64,000 nucleotides of DNA from Phenylobacterium haematophilum (GTDB lineage: Bacteria; Pseudomonadota; Alphaproteobacteria; Caulobacterales; Caulobacteraceae), in NCBI RefSeq assembly GCF_014196295.1, contig NZ_JACIDK010000004.1:62001-126000 (forward strand), in the 5' to 3' direction. A model generated the notes under the pieces. The model was not told the DNA's origin, did no database searches, and saw nothing but the letters and a program-made list of their open reading frames with translations. Shown in pieces: positions 47,843-56,805 of this stretch. How positions within the stretch are numbered: the stretch's first letter is position 1; each line of letters begins with the position of its first letter. The position numbers and the translations under genes are program-made.

Positions 47843-48038
47843 GTGGCAAACGACGACCTTGCCGGAAAAAACGGTCTGGGTCGTCGCTTCCTAGCGCGCC
47901 AAGCTCCGCGAGTTGGCGTGGTTTGCGGTTCTGGTCGCTGTCGGCCAGCCTTCCAGCTATCTCGCGAGCGCAGGCGCCGCCATTCCGGCGCATCGCAACC
48001 TCAAGTTTGTGAACGACTTAGCGGAAATTGCTGATTGA
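47843..48038 (+). pseudogene. Frameshifted small ORF with one hydrophobic helix
   Basis: From the GTG at 47843 the frame begins ANDDLAGKNGLGRRFLAR, then at about 47898 coding character jumps by one frame to KLRELAWFAVLVAVGQPSS, then AIPAHRNLKFVNDLAEIAD and a stop at 48038. Joined, this is a 60-odd residue protein with one hydrophobic helix and balanced charge; each frame alone becomes Arg/Pro-rich. No family recognised. It could be decay or a sequencing error. The rest of the stretch to 48203 shows no gene. Confidence 0.3.
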
Positions 48039-48203
48039 CCGCCGTTCGTCGCAGGCGCAACCTCAGAACGTCGCCTTGCTGTACGCAGGCGCATAGTGGG
48101 CGCGTTCCGGCGGCCCCTGATGACCAGCCGGTCGGCCCGCATGGGCGCCTGTCGCAGTTGGGCGAGGACGTGTCCTCTGTCTCAGTGTGCGAAGGGAAAC
48201 GCC

Positions 48204-48368
48204 ATGCAAACCGGACACCACGAAGGTGAGGTCCACCACCATAAGAACAAGCATCTGCTGGAGCGCTTCGAGGGGTACACAGACCTGATCGTTGTGGGTC
48301 TGATCATCGCTCTCGGCGCGGCAATGCTGATTGGCCTGCTCACGGCCAACGGCAAGGTCACCTGGTAG
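48204..48368 (+). CDS. Small His-rich single-pass membrane protein
   Basis: 54 aa from the ATG at 48204, with AAGGGAAA just before it. Residues 1-18 contain six His (HHEGEVHHHKNKH), then a short amphipathic part, then one transmembrane helix (DLIVVGLIIALGAAMLIGLL) and a short tail. No family is recognised. The His cluster could bind metal or serve as a pH sensor at the membrane (inference). Flanked by remnants, so it may be a solitary gene. Confidence 0.6.
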   Translation: MQTGHHEGEVHHHKNKHLLERFEGYTDLIVVGLIIALGAAMLIGLLTANGKVTW

Positions 48369-48400
48369 GACGCCACCCCTAATCGCGAGTACGGCGCCGG

Positions 48401-48783
48401 TCAGAGGGCTCTTGCCAGGACCAGGTCGTCGTACTCGTTGGCGCCCACGCGGAACTTGCGCGCGCCCGCCTCCACATAGCCCTGGCGAGCGTAGGAGGCG
48501 ATTGCGCGCGAATTTGCTGCGAATGCCCTCAGCGGCAAGCGCCCCGCATGGGTGGCGCTTTCCAGCGCCGCCGACATCAGCTTGCCGCCTCCGCCCTTTT
48601 CCGTCAGCCACATACGACAGCCGCGCCTGGCTAGCCCTTGCTGCGCGCCTCGCCATGCTGCGTGCGGCGATCGCTGAGGATATCGGGCGCCGGCGGCACG
48701 CCGCCGCAGCTCTCCAGGAACGTCGTTGGTCCGACCAGCGCCAGGGCCCCGCCCGGTAAGCATGGACGCCTGGCGATCGACAT
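48401..48783 (-). pseudogene. Broken GNAT N-acetyltransferase gene
   Basis: From the ATG at 48783 the frame starts MSIARRPCLPGGALALVG and TTFLESCGG, like GNAT N-termini, and stops at TAG 48631. Another frame continues to 48401 with MWLTEKGGGGKLMSAALE and RAFAANSRAIASYARQGYVEAGARK, the GNAT C-terminal half including the acetyl-CoA loop and the last helix. The central strands are missing, so there is an internal deletion as well as a frameshift. Not a working enzyme as read. Confidence 0.6.
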
Positions 48784-48884
48784 ACCGCAACTCGACCCGG
48801 CAACCTGCGCCGCAGGCTGGCCTCTATCGCCGAGCTAAGCTAGGCGTAGGAAAACTGAACAACGATCACTTAGGGAGTCGAAGC

Positions 48885-49682
48885 ATGGCCGGTCGGGTCG
48901 AGGGGAAGGTCGCGCTGGTCACCGGCGGGGCGAGCGGAATCGGGCGCGGCTGCGCCGAGCGCCTGGCGCAGGAAGGCGCGACGGTCGTCGTCACCGATCT
49001 ACAGGACGACAAGGGCGCCCAGACGGTCGAGGCCATCAGGGCGTTGGGCGGCAAGGCCAGCTACCTGCACCACGACGTCACCTCCGAGCAGGCCTGGATC
49101 GACGTGGTCGCCGCCGTGAAGGCCGCCCACGGCCGCCTGGACATCCTGGTCAACAACGCGGGCATCGGGATCGGAGGCTCGGTTCTGACCATGACCCTGG
49201 CCGACTTCCAGAAGCAGACCGCGGTCAATCTCGACGGCGTCTTCCTGGGCGTGAAGCACTCGATCCCGCTGATGCGCGAGAACGGCGGCGGCTCGATCAT
49301 CAACATGTCGTCGGTCGCGGGCCTCAAGGGCTCGGCCATCCTGGCCGGCTACTGCGCCACCAAGGGCGGCGTGCGCCTGTTCACCAAAGCCGTGGCCATG
49401 GAATGCGCCGCCGCCAAGGACGGCGTGCGGGTCAACTCTGTCCACCCCGGCATCATCGAGACCCCGATCTGGGACACCATCGTCGGCACCGGCGAGGTCG
49501 GCGACAACGCCCGCCCGCCGCGCGGCGCGGCGCTCGACGCCATGAGCGCCGAGGGCGTGCCGCTGGGCGTGAAGGGCTATCCTGAGGACATCGCCAACGG
49601 CGTGCTGTGGCTGGCGTCGGACGAGAGCCGCTACGTCACCGGGGCCGAGCTGGTCATCGACGGCGGCCTGTCGGTGAAATAG
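48885..49682 (+). CDS. SDR-family oxidoreductase
   Basis: 265 aa from the ATG at 48885 with TAGGGAG upstream; the longer open frame before it lies inside the GNAT remnant. Classical short-chain dehydrogenase: TGGASGIG cofactor loop (13-20), Asp38 after the second strand favouring NAD(H), NNAG (90-93), catalytic Ser142/143, Tyr156 and Lys160 (YCATK). C-terminal VTGAELVIDGG. Substrate unknown. Stands alone, 60 bases before a P-loop kinase gene. Confidence 0.95.
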   Translation: MAGRVEGKVALVTGGASGIGRGCAERLAQEGATVVVTDLQDDKGAQTVEAIRALGGKASYLHHDVTSEQAWIDVVAAVKAAHGRLDILVNNAGIGIGGSVLTMTLADFQKQTAVNLDGVFLGVKHSIPLMRENGGGSIINMSSVAGLKGSAILAGYCATKGGVRLFTKAVAMECAAAKDGVRVNSVHPGIIETPIWDTIVGTGEVGDNARPPRGAALDAMSAEGVPLGVKGYPEDIANGVLWLASDESRYVTGAELVIDGGLSVK

Positions 49683-49742
49683 TCGCGGCCGCCCTGTCCG
49701 TTGGGCGTTTCCGTGCGTGCGGAAATGCTCTAGGGGCGGGGC

Positions 49743-50243
49743 ATGACCGCCACGCTTCATGTCGTCTACGGCCCCTCCGGCGCCGGCAAGTCCACCTACG
49801 CCAAGGAACTGGCCCGACGCGAGCCGGCGGTCCACTTCGCGATCGACGACTGGATGGCCCGTCTGTTCGCGGCCGACATGCCCGAGCCGATCGAGTACCA
49901 CTGGATGATGGAGCGGGTGGAGCGCTGCGAGGCCCAGATCTGGTCCACTGCCGCCGGCGTGATCGCCGCCGGCGTCTCGGTGGTGCTGGACCTTGGCCTT
50001 TTGCGCCGCTCAGACCGCGCCCGCGTCGCCGAGATCGCCCAGGCCGTCGAGCTGCCGCTGCAGTTCCATTTCGTGACCGCGCCGGCCGAAGTGCGCCGCG
50101 CCCGGGTGCTGGAGCGCAACGAAGTCCGCGGCGAAACCTTCGCCATCGGCGTGACTCCGGAGATGTTCGACTTCATCGAAGGGGTGTTCGAAGCCCCCGA
50201 CGACAAGGAGTTGCAAGGCGCGATCGTCTCGGAAAGCGCCTGA
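49743..50243 (+). CDS. P-loop ATPase/kinase, zeta-toxin-like fold
   Basis: 166 aa. Walker [10 protein letters not shown] at about 10-18, AIDDWM as the Asp-containing second strand, and [13 protein letters not shown] before a lid-like Arg-rich helix (RRARVLERN). The AAA_33-type small kinase family phosphorylates small molecules, or in toxins UDP-GlcNAc. No antitoxin gene is adjacent, so a metabolic kinase is likelier. Monocistronic. Confidence 0.87.
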   Translation: MTATLHVVYGPSGAGKSTYAKELARREPAVHFAIDDWMARLFAADMPEPIEYHWMMERVERCEAQIWSTAAGVIAAGVSVVLDLGLLRRSDRARVAEIAQAVELPLQFHFVTAPAEVRRARVLERNEVRGETFAIGVTPEMFDFIEGVFEAPDDKELQGAIVSESA

Positions 50244-50415
50244 CGACACGGCGTCTCGAACGCTTCTCAACAGCTTTCGAACTGAGCTCTTGGGGCCATC
50301 TGCCGGCGCACCCTTGAGTTTTTGTGCTGCGACATCTAATCTCTACCCCCCCGGACGCCTGCGCCCGCGGCCGGCAACGAACTCCCAAAAGGGCGAATCC
50401 GAGTCCTCATCCACG

Positions 50416-50889
50416 ATGGAAAAAGTCCCTATGACCGCCGAGGGCTGGCAAGCTCTCGACGATGAACTGAAGCGTTTGAAGACCGCCGAGCGACCCGCCG
50501 TGATCGCTGCGATCGCGGAAGCGCGCTCGCATGGCGACCTCTCCGAGAATGCCGAGTACCACGCCGCCAAGGAGCGGCAGGGCTGGATCGAAGGCCAGAT
50601 CGCCGAGATCGAGGATCGTATGGCCCGCGCCCAGGTCATCGACGTATCCAAGCTGTCCGGCACCCAGGTGAAGTTCGGAGCCACCGTCTCGGTGGTTGAC
50701 GAGGACACCGAGGAAGAAGCCCGGTACCAGATCGTCGGCGAACACGAAGCCGACGTGAAGCAAGGCAAGATCTCCATCGTCTCGCCGCTGGCCCGCGCTA
50801 TGATCGGCAAGGAGACGGGTGACGTCGTCGAGGTGAACACCCCCGGTGGCGGCAAAGCCTACGAGATCCTCAAAGTCGAGTGGATCTAG
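50416..50889 (+). CDS. greA: Transcription elongation factor GreA
   Basis: 157 aa from the ATG at 50416; a second ATG follows five codons later. N-terminal coiled coil (about 1-75) with [23 protein letters not shown], whose acidic tip enters the polymerase channel to trigger cleavage of backtracked RNA. C-terminal FKBP-like domain ends [12 protein letters not shown]. Standard length. The following ELM1-like gene begins inside its 3' end (10-base overlap), so the two are co-transcribed. Confidence 0.97.
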   Translation: MEKVPMTAEGWQALDDELKRLKTAERPAVIAAIAEARSHGDLSENAEYHAAKERQGWIEGQIAEIEDRMARAQVIDVSKLSGTQVKFGATVSVVDEDTEEEARYQIVGEHEADVKQGKISIVSPLARAMIGKETGDVVEVNTPGGGKAYEILKVEWI

Positions 50890-51896
50890 GCTCCCCCGCC
50901 TTGTCCTCAACAGACCCGCCGTCCGCCGCGCCGCTCGTCATCTGGGCGGTGTCGGACGGGCGTGCGGGCATTGAGGCCCAGGTCGTTGGCCTTGCCAACG
51001 CGATCGCGCGCAAGCGTTCCGCACGGATCGTCGTCAAGCGGATCGGCTGGAAAAGCTGGATCGGCCGCCTACCCTGGTGGCTGACGCCGTTCCCGCGACA
51101 GTTGCTGACCCCGCAGAGCGACATCGCTCCGCCCTGGCCCGACATCTGGATCGCGGCCGGGCGTGCGACCCTGCCGCTGTCCATTCGCATGAGGCGCTGG
51201 TCGGGCCGCAAGACCTATGTGGTCCAGGTTCAGGATCCGCGCATGCCGACGCGGCTGTTCGACCTGGTCATTCCGCCCAGGCACGACAGGCTGGAGGGCG
51301 ACAATGTCTTTTCGATCACCGGCTCGCCCGGCCGGGTCAACGCCGAGCGCATGGCGGCCGACCTACAGCGCTTCCAGGCCCAGCTCGACGTCCTGCCGCG
51401 TCCGCGCGTGGCGGTGATCATCGGCGGCAAGTCGAAGGCTCACGACATCTCGCCCGAACGCGCGGCCGCCATGGCCCGCGAGATCGAACTGCCGGTCGTC
51501 CAGGAAGGCGGCTCGGTGATGGTCAGCTTCACCCGCCGCACGCCCGAGCCGGCCAAGAACATTCTCGAGGCTCGGCTCAAGCACGTCCCTGGCGTGATCT
51601 GGGATGGCGAAGGCGACAACCCCTACTTCGCCTACCTGGCGGCGGCCGACTACATTCTGGTCACCGAGGACTCGACCAACCTTGCGACCGACGCGGCCTC
51701 GACCGGAAAGCCGGTGTTTGTGATGAAGATGGACGGCGAGAGCCTGAAGTTTCGCCTGTTCCACGAGGACCTGGAACGTCTGGGCGCCGCGCGCCCGTTC
51801 GGCGGCGCCTTCCACCGCTGGACCTACGAGCCGCTAGCCGAGACTGAGCGGGCGGCCGACGAGGTATTGCGCCGCTTCGATGGCCGAAAGGCCTGA
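50880..51896 (+). CDS. ELM1 (DUF1022)-like protein
   Basis: 338 aa. GTG start inside greA. Family features: [97 protein letters not shown]. The fold is GT-B-like, and the family is named after the plant mitochondrial fission protein ELM1. Bacterial members are usually next to envelope-sugar genes; activity unproven. The neighbour downstream is a PseG-like gene. Confidence 0.9.
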   Translation: MDLGSPALSSTDPPSAAPLVIWAVSDGRAGIEAQVVGLANAIARKRSARIVVKRIGWKSWIGRLPWWLTPFPRQLLTPQSDIAPPWPDIWIAAGRATLPLSIRMRRWSGRKTYVVQVQDPRMPTRLFDLVIPPRHDRLEGDNVFSITGSPGRVNAERMAADLQRFQAQLDVLPRPRVAVIIGGKSKAHDISPERAAAMAREIELPVVQEGGSVMVSFTRRTPEPAKNILEARLKHVPGVIWDGEGDNPYFAYLAAADYILVTEDSTNLATDAASTGKPVFVMKMDGESLKFRLFHEDLERLGAARPFGGAFHRWTYEPLAETERAADEVLRRFDGRKA

Positions 51897-52045
51897 GCTT
51901 TATCCGCCTGGCCGAAGCCGACGACGTCGATATCGCCCTGGCGATCGATACGACCGCAGCGACCAGCCCTCACCGCGCCGTACGCCTGCCGTGCTGAGCC
52001 GCGCCCCTTTCCAAGCCGCGGGTTTCGGCGTCCCATGGTTGCAAG

Positions 52046-53101
52046 ATGATTCTGCGGCCCCGCATCCTCTTCATCGCCAACGCCGGCCCGGCGGTCGGCG
52101 GCGGACATGTGATGCGCTCGCTCAGCCTGGCTAGGGCGCTTGGCGAACACGGCGCCGAATGCGTGTTCCTGGCCCCGCCGGTCGTCGCCGGCATCCTCGA
52201 CGCCTTCGCCCCCGACATGAGCCGCGAAGAAGTCGCCTCCATCGCTGCCGCCGACCTGCCCGCCGCGGTCGCCGGCCTGACTTTCGACGCCATCGTGTTC
52301 GACCACTACGGCCTGGGCCGCGTCGATCACCAGATCATCGCGCAGGGTCGCCCGACGCTCGTCATCGACGACTTGGCCGACCGCCCCCTCGCCGCCGACA
52401 TCGTGCTGGACTCCGGCCCGGCGCGCACCGAGGCCGACTACGCTTCGCTCGCCGAGGGCGCCCGCCTGCTGCTCGGCCCGCGCTACGCGCCGCTGCGGCC
52501 GGAGTTCGCCGCCCTGCGCGAGGCGGCCATCGCCCGGCGCGGCGGTCCGGTGGAGCGCGTGCTGGTCGCCCTCGGCCTGACCGATGTCGGCGGGATCACC
52601 TCGCGGGTGCTAGACCGCCTGCGTCAGCGCAACGGCCACCTGGCCTTCGACGTGGTGCTGGGCGCCGACGCCCCCAGCCTGCCTGGCCTGACGCGCGTGG
52701 CCGCGCATGACCCGCGCGTCACGCTTCACGTCGACGCCCAGGACATGGCCCGGCTCACCCTTGAGGCCGACGTCGCTTTCGGCGCCGGGGGCTCGACCAC
52801 CTGGGAGCGCTGCACCCTTGGCCTGCCCTCGGTAATTGTGGTGCTCGCCGAGAACCAGCGCCCTGCGGCCCGCGCCCTGGCCGAACGGGACGCCGCCCTG
52901 GTGGTGGACGCCGCAGACGAGGACTTCGCCGGGGCCTTCGATCGGGCCGCCGTGCGCCTCCTCAGCGACACCGCCACGCGCACCCGCCTTACCGCGGCCA
53001 GCCTCGAGCTTTGCGACGGCCTCGGCGCGCAACGCGCTGCGGAGGCGCTGCTTGAAGTCATTTCCGCCCCGCGGCTGGCCGCCCGCGATCCCGGCCTCTG
53101 A
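52046..53101 (+). CDS. PseG-like UDP-sugar hydrolase (flagellin pseudaminic-acid pathway)
   Basis: 351 aa. GT-B fold: FIANAGPAVGGGHVMRSLSLARAL (PseG N-terminal Gly-rich motif with the catalytic His), VIDDLADRP, LLGPRYAPLRPEF, and the C-terminal nucleotide site FGAGGSTTWERCTLGLPSVI. PseG removes UDP from the 2,4-diacetamido-trideoxy sugar in pseudaminic-acid synthesis, which in Caulobacter-type cells glycosylates flagellin. Other pse/flm genes are not in the window. A 149-base gap separates it from the ELM1-like gene; within it, a short stop-ended open stretch (RLAEADDVDIALAI) lacks a start. Confidence 0.87.
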   Translation: MILRPRILFIANAGPAVGGGHVMRSLSLARALGEHGAECVFLAPPVVAGILDAFAPDMSREEVASIAAADLPAAVAGLTFDAIVFDHYGLGRVDHQIIAQGRPTLVIDDLADRPLAADIVLDSGPARTEADYASLAEGARLLLGPRYAPLRPEFAALREAAIARRGGPVERVLVALGLTDVGGITSRVLDRLRQRNGHLAFDVVLGADAPSLPGLTRVAAHDPRVTLHVDAQDMARLTLEADVAFGAGGSTTWERCTLGLPSVIVVLAENQRPAARALAERDAALVVDAADEDFAGAFDRAAVRLLSDTATRTRLTAASLELCDGLGAQRAAEALLEVISAPRLAARDPGL

Positions 53102-53177
53102 GACTTCCAACCCGTGCGCTGACCGACCGCGCCCGGCGCCTGTCGCAACGGCTCAGAATCTCCCCTACATAGACGCC

Positions 53178-54185
53178 ATGTCGCAGAATGCTCCTCGCAC
53201 CACCCGCTGCCTGATCCTGGGTTCCGGCCCGGCCGGCTACACCGCCGCCATCTACGCCGCGCGCGCCCTGCTCAAACCGGTGCTGATCGCCGGCATCCAG
53301 CCCGGCGGCCAACTTACCATCACCACCGACGTGGAGAACTATCCGGGCTTCGCCGACGTCATCCAAGGCCCCTGGCTGATGGAGCAGATGCAGGCCCAGG
53401 CCGCCCACGTCGGCACTGAGATCATCAACGACATCGTCATCAAGGCCGACCTCAGCCAGCGTCCGTTCCGCCTGGAATGCGACAGCGGCGACGTCTGGCT
53501 GACCGAGACCCTGATCATCGCCACCGGCGCCCAGGCCAAATGGCTGGGCCTCGACACCGAGCAGAAGTTCCAGGGCTTCGGCGTCTCAGCCTGCGCCACC
53601 TGCGACGGCTTCTTCTATCGCGGCAAGGAGGTCGTGGTGGTCGGCGGCGGCAACACCGCGGTCGAGGAAGCGCTGTTCCTGACCAACTTCGCTTCCAAAG
53701 TCACGGTCGTGCACCGCCGCGACGAGTTCCGCGCCGAGAAGATCCTGCAGGAGCGGCTGTTCGCGCACCCGAAGATCGAGGTGATCTGGAACGTCGCCAT
53801 CGACGAAGTGGTCGGCACGACCGAACCGCTCGGCGTCACGGGCGTGAAGCTGAAGGACGTGAATACCGGCGAGGTCCGCGAGATCCCCGCCGACGGCGTG
53901 TTCATCGCCATCGGCCACGCCCCGGCCTCCGAACTCTTCAAGGGCCAACTCGAGATGGATGGTTCGGGCTACCTGAAGGTCATCCCGGGCAGCGCCTCGA
54001 CCGCGATCAAGGGCGTCTATGCCGCCGGCGACGTCACTGACGACGTCTACCGCCAGGCTGTCACCGCCGCCGGCATGGGCTGCATGGCGGCGCTGGAAGC
54101 GGTAAGATTGCTGGCTGAAGAAGACCACGAAAAGGCCAAGCACCCGATCAGCCATCACGAGGCCCAGCGCATCGGCGCCTGGTGA
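53178..54185 (+). CDS. trxB: Thioredoxin-disulfide reductase
   Basis: 335 aa from the ATG at 53178. FAD site ILGSGPAGYTAAIYAARA (about 13-30), the redox pair CATC at 139-142, NADPH site VVVGGGNTAVEEALFLTNF, HRRDEFRAEKI and the C-terminal FAD motif GVYAAGDVTDD. It passes electrons from NADPH to thioredoxin in the cytosol. Slightly longer C-terminal tail (HEKAKHPISHHEAQRIGAW) than E. coli TrxB. Follows the PseG gene by 76 bases. Confidence 0.97.
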   Translation: MSQNAPRTTRCLILGSGPAGYTAAIYAARALLKPVLIAGIQPGGQLTITTDVENYPGFADVIQGPWLMEQMQAQAAHVGTEIINDIVIKADLSQRPFRLECDSGDVWLTETLIIATGAQAKWLGLDTEQKFQGFGVSACATCDGFFYRGKEVVVVGGGNTAVEEALFLTNFASKVTVVHRRDEFRAEKILQERLFAHPKIEVIWNVAIDEVVGTTEPLGVTGVKLKDVNTGEVREIPADGVFIAIGHAPASELFKGQLEMDGSGYLKVIPGSASTAIKGVYAAGDVTDDVYRQAVTAAGMGCMAALEAVRLLAEEDHEKAKHPISHHEAQRIGAW

Positions 54186-54264
54186 CCGGCTGACAGCGTC
54201 GACGAGTTCAACTTAGCGGGCGGCCGCGGGCCGCCCTTCCCGAAAGACGAGGCCACGCGCCGCC

Positions 54265-55563
54265 ATGACGAACCTGATCGTGCGAGGCGGCCGCGCCTTG
54301 CGTGGGACCATCACGCCGTCCGCCAACAAGAACGCCGTCCTGCCGGTGCTCTGCGCCACCCTGCTCAGCGACGAGCCGATCATCCTGCACCGGGTGCCGG
54401 ACATCACCGACGTCCGCAAGCTGCTGGATTTCTTCGGAAAGCTCGGCTCCTCGGTCGAGATGGACTACGCCACCGGGACGCTGCGCCTCCATCACGGCCG
54501 CGACCTCGACCCGAAGGCCGCGCACCTGCCGCTGGGCATGCGCTCCTCGATCATGCTGATCCCGGCCCTGCTGCACCGCTTCGGCCGCGCGAGCCTGGAA
54601 GAGGACGTGACCGGCTGCACCCTCGGTTCGCGTGAGATCGACCCGCACATCGAGGTGTTCCGCGCCTTCGGGGCGGAAGTCGCCAGCGAACCCGGAGCGA
54701 CGGTCATCACCGCCGACAAGGGCTTCACCGCCACCCAGCACTGGCTGGACTACGCCTCGGTCACCACCACGGAGAACTTTGTGCTGTGCGCGGCCACCGC
54801 CAAGGGGCTGTCGCGCCTGACCAACTCGGCCTGCGAGCCGCACGTCCAGGAGTTCTGCGAGTTCCTGGCCGGCATGGGCGCGCGCATCCAGGGCGTGGGC
54901 GGCTCACGCCTGACCGTCTCGGGCGTCGACAGCCTGGGCGGGGTCGAGTTCACCTTCGCCGACGACTTCCACGAGGTCGCCACCTTCCTGGCCATGGGCG
55001 CGATCACCGGCGGCGAGATTTCCGTCCAGAACGGCTCGGTCGAGCAGTTCCCCCTGCTGGACCGCACCTTCGCCAAGTTCGGCGTCGAGGTGACCCACGA
55101 AAACGGCTTCAGCCGCGCCCGCGTCGACGGCAAGCTCAAGGTCCGCGAGCCCTTCACCTCGAATATCCTGACCAAGGTCGAGGCTGCGCCCTGGCCCTAC
55201 GTGCCCGCCGACCTGCTCCCGATCTTCGTCGCGCTGGGCGTCCGCGCCGAGGGCCAGGTGATGTTCTGGAACAAGGTCTATGACGGCGCGCTCGGCTGGC
55301 ATTCGGAACTGGGCAAGTTCGGGGCTCACGCCCTGCTCTGCGACCCGCACCGGCTGATCACCTGGGGCGGCAAGCCGCTGACCCCGGCGACGGTCGAGAG
55401 CCCCTACATCATCCGCGTGGCCATTGCGCTCTTCATGCTGGCCGCCAGCATCGAGGGTGAAAGCACCATCCTCAACGCCTCGCCGATCCAGCGCGCCCAC
55501 CCGAAGTTCGTCGAGAACCTCAACGCGCTCGGCGCCGACGTCAGTTGGGTGGCGGGGGACTAG
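54265..55563 (+). CDS. MurA-like UDP-GlcNAc 1-carboxyvinyltransferase, divergent form
   Basis: 432 aa EPSP-synthase fold (two inside-out barrels). Key MurA residues are present: Lys22-Asn23 (ANKNAVLP), Arg93 (GMRSSIMLIPALL), Cys118 in TGCTLGSREIDPH with the following Arg, an Asp in PADLLPIFVALG, and an Arg in ESPYIIRVAIALFMLAA. The loops differ clearly from housekeeping MurA (for instance NKVYDGALGWHSELGKFGA), so this may be a paralogue with an altered substrate rather than the main cell-wall enzyme. Cytosolic. 79 bases after trxB. Confidence 0.87.
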   Translation: MTNLIVRGGRALRGTITPSANKNAVLPVLCATLLSDEPIILHRVPDITDVRKLLDFFGKLGSSVEMDYATGTLRLHHGRDLDPKAAHLPLGMRSSIMLIPALLHRFGRASLEEDVTGCTLGSREIDPHIEVFRAFGAEVASEPGATVITADKGFTATQHWLDYASVTTTENFVLCAATAKGLSRLTNSACEPHVQEFCEFLAGMGARIQGVGGSRLTVSGVDSLGGVEFTFADDFHEVATFLAMGAITGGEISVQNGSVEQFPLLDRTFAKFGVEVTHENGFSRARVDGKLKVREPFTSNILTKVEAAPWPYVPADLLPIFVALGVRAEGQVMFWNKVYDGALGWHSELGKFGAHALLCDPHRLITWGGKPLTPATVESPYIIRVAIALFMLAASIEGESTILNASPIQRAHPKFVENLNALGADVSWVAGD

Positions 55564-55603
55564 GCACGATCCACATCCTCCCCTCCGGGGGGCGATTGGA
55601 TCG

Positions 55604-56113
55604 CTAGCTATCCCGCTTGGCCTGTGCGTTCTTGGTGGCTTGGGAAACGCTGCCAACCCTGGCCGGGGCGACCTTTGAGGCGGTCTTCTTGTTCTCCACC
55701 GGGTTCATCCCGTCGCTGGCGCTCTTGCCCGGCGCGGGATGCGACGAGGCGTCGGCCGAGCGGCGCATGGCCAGCGCTTTCTTAGAAGCCTCGACGTGCG
55801 CGGCGCGCGCCTCTTCGACGTGCATGCGATGGGCCTGTTTATTCACCCGCCGCAGGGCGCTGGCGAACACCTGCTTGCGCTCCTGGAGATGCTCGGCTGT
55901 GCCGCTGCCGCGTCGCTCGCCCTTGCCCCTCGCTTCGCGGACCTTCTGGCGCGCCAACGTGCGCTCCTTGTCGCGCAAAGCGCGCAAGCGCTGACGCGTC
56001 TCGGCCAGATCCTTCGTGTCTAGCTGCGCGATGGCCGGATGGTGCGAGTCGCGGATCAGCTCGCCCTCCTCGTGGTTCAGCAGGCTGAGTTCGCGGCGGT
56101 TGTTGATGGACAT
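55604..56113 (-). CDS. Highly charged, Arg/Lys-rich helical protein, unknown
   Basis: 169 aa with GAGGGG before the ATG. Residues about 30-110 are strongly charged and helical (LAETRQRLRALRDKERTLARQ, then ERKQVFASALRRVNKQAHR), probably a coiled coil. The C-terminal third is Lys/Ser/Ala-rich and low-complexity, resembling histone-like or nucleic-acid-binding tails. No family identified. Convergent with the murA-like gene and divergent from the GNAT gene. Confidence 0.7.
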   Translation of the reverse strand: MSINNRRELSLLNHEEGELIRDSHHPAIAQLDTKDLAETRQRLRALRDKERTLARQKVREARGKGERRGSGTAEHLQERKQVFASALRRVNKQAHRMHVEEARAAHVEASKKALAMRRSADASSHPAPGKSASDGMNPVENKKTASKVAPARVGSVSQATKNAQAKRDS

Positions 56114-56254
56114 GGTCGCCCCTCTCGAGTTGCGCTGGTCTTATGCAACGCGTCCGATGGCGATGGGTTCAGCCCCGCGCTCGCCGCCAATATCGTCTCG
56201 CAGACTGCGCCCTCTGCCCTGGCCGCGGAATGGACCTCGGCCTATGCTCGCGGC

Positions 56255-56752
56255 ATGATCCGTCACGCTCGCCCCGCCGACCACGCCGCCATCCGCGAGA
56301 TCGTCGCCGCCGCATTCGGCCAGGCGGACGAGGCCGATCTGGTCGAGAAACTGCGCGCCGCCGGCGACGTGATGTTCGAACTGGTGGAGGAGGAGAACGG
56401 CGAGGTCGTCGGCCACATCCTCTACAGCCGGCTGTGGGCCGACAGCGTGAACCTCTACGCGGCCCTCGCCCCGCTGGCCGTTCGCCCTGACCGCCAGCGC
56501 GCCGGCGTCGGCAAGCGCCTGACCGCCGCCTCGATCGAGACCGCCAAGGACTTCGGGGCCCAGGCGGTGATCGTGCTCGGCCATCCCGAGTACTACCCGA
56601 AGTTCGGATTCAGCCGGCAGGCCGCCGCCAAGGTGAAGTCTCCCTACGCCGCCAGCCCCGCCTTCATGGCTCTGGCGCTCGAGGAAGGCGCGCTCGACGC
56701 CCCCCTGCTGGTCGCGTACCCCGACGCGTTCGGGGGCGGCGAAGGCCACTAG
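56255..56752 (+). CDS. GNAT N-acetyltransferase (YhbS-like)
   Basis: 165 aa from the ATG at 56255; the open frame to 56039 is non-family sequence. MIRHARPADHAAIREIVAAAFG, ALAPLAVRPDRQRAGVGKRLT (acetyl-CoA pyrophosphate loop) and VLGHPEYYPKFGFSR, typical of the YhbS group. Substrate unknown; cytosolic. 53 bases before an oxidoreductase gene on the same strand. Confidence 0.93.
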   Translation: MIRHARPADHAAIREIVAAAFGQADEADLVEKLRAAGDVMFELVEEENGEVVGHILYSRLWADSVNLYAALAPLAVRPDRQRAGVGKRLTAASIETAKDFGAQAVIVLGHPEYYPKFGFSRQAAAKVKSPYAASPAFMALALEEGALDAPLLVAYPDAFGGGEGH

Positions 56753-56805
56753 CCGAGCGCCCCGCCCGCGCTAAGCTCGCGCCGTCAGCTTTCTGGAAGG
56801 CGGCC

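Noticed and set aside
49743..50243. Zeta-type toxin of a toxin-antitoxin pair.
   Set aside because: The fold is similar, but there is no small antitoxin gene on either side; a small-molecule kinase is simpler.
55575..55610. CCTCCCC-TCC-GGGGGG hairpin-like stretch after the murA-like gene, considered as a terminator.
   Set aside because: The stem is short and imperfect and is not followed by a T tract.
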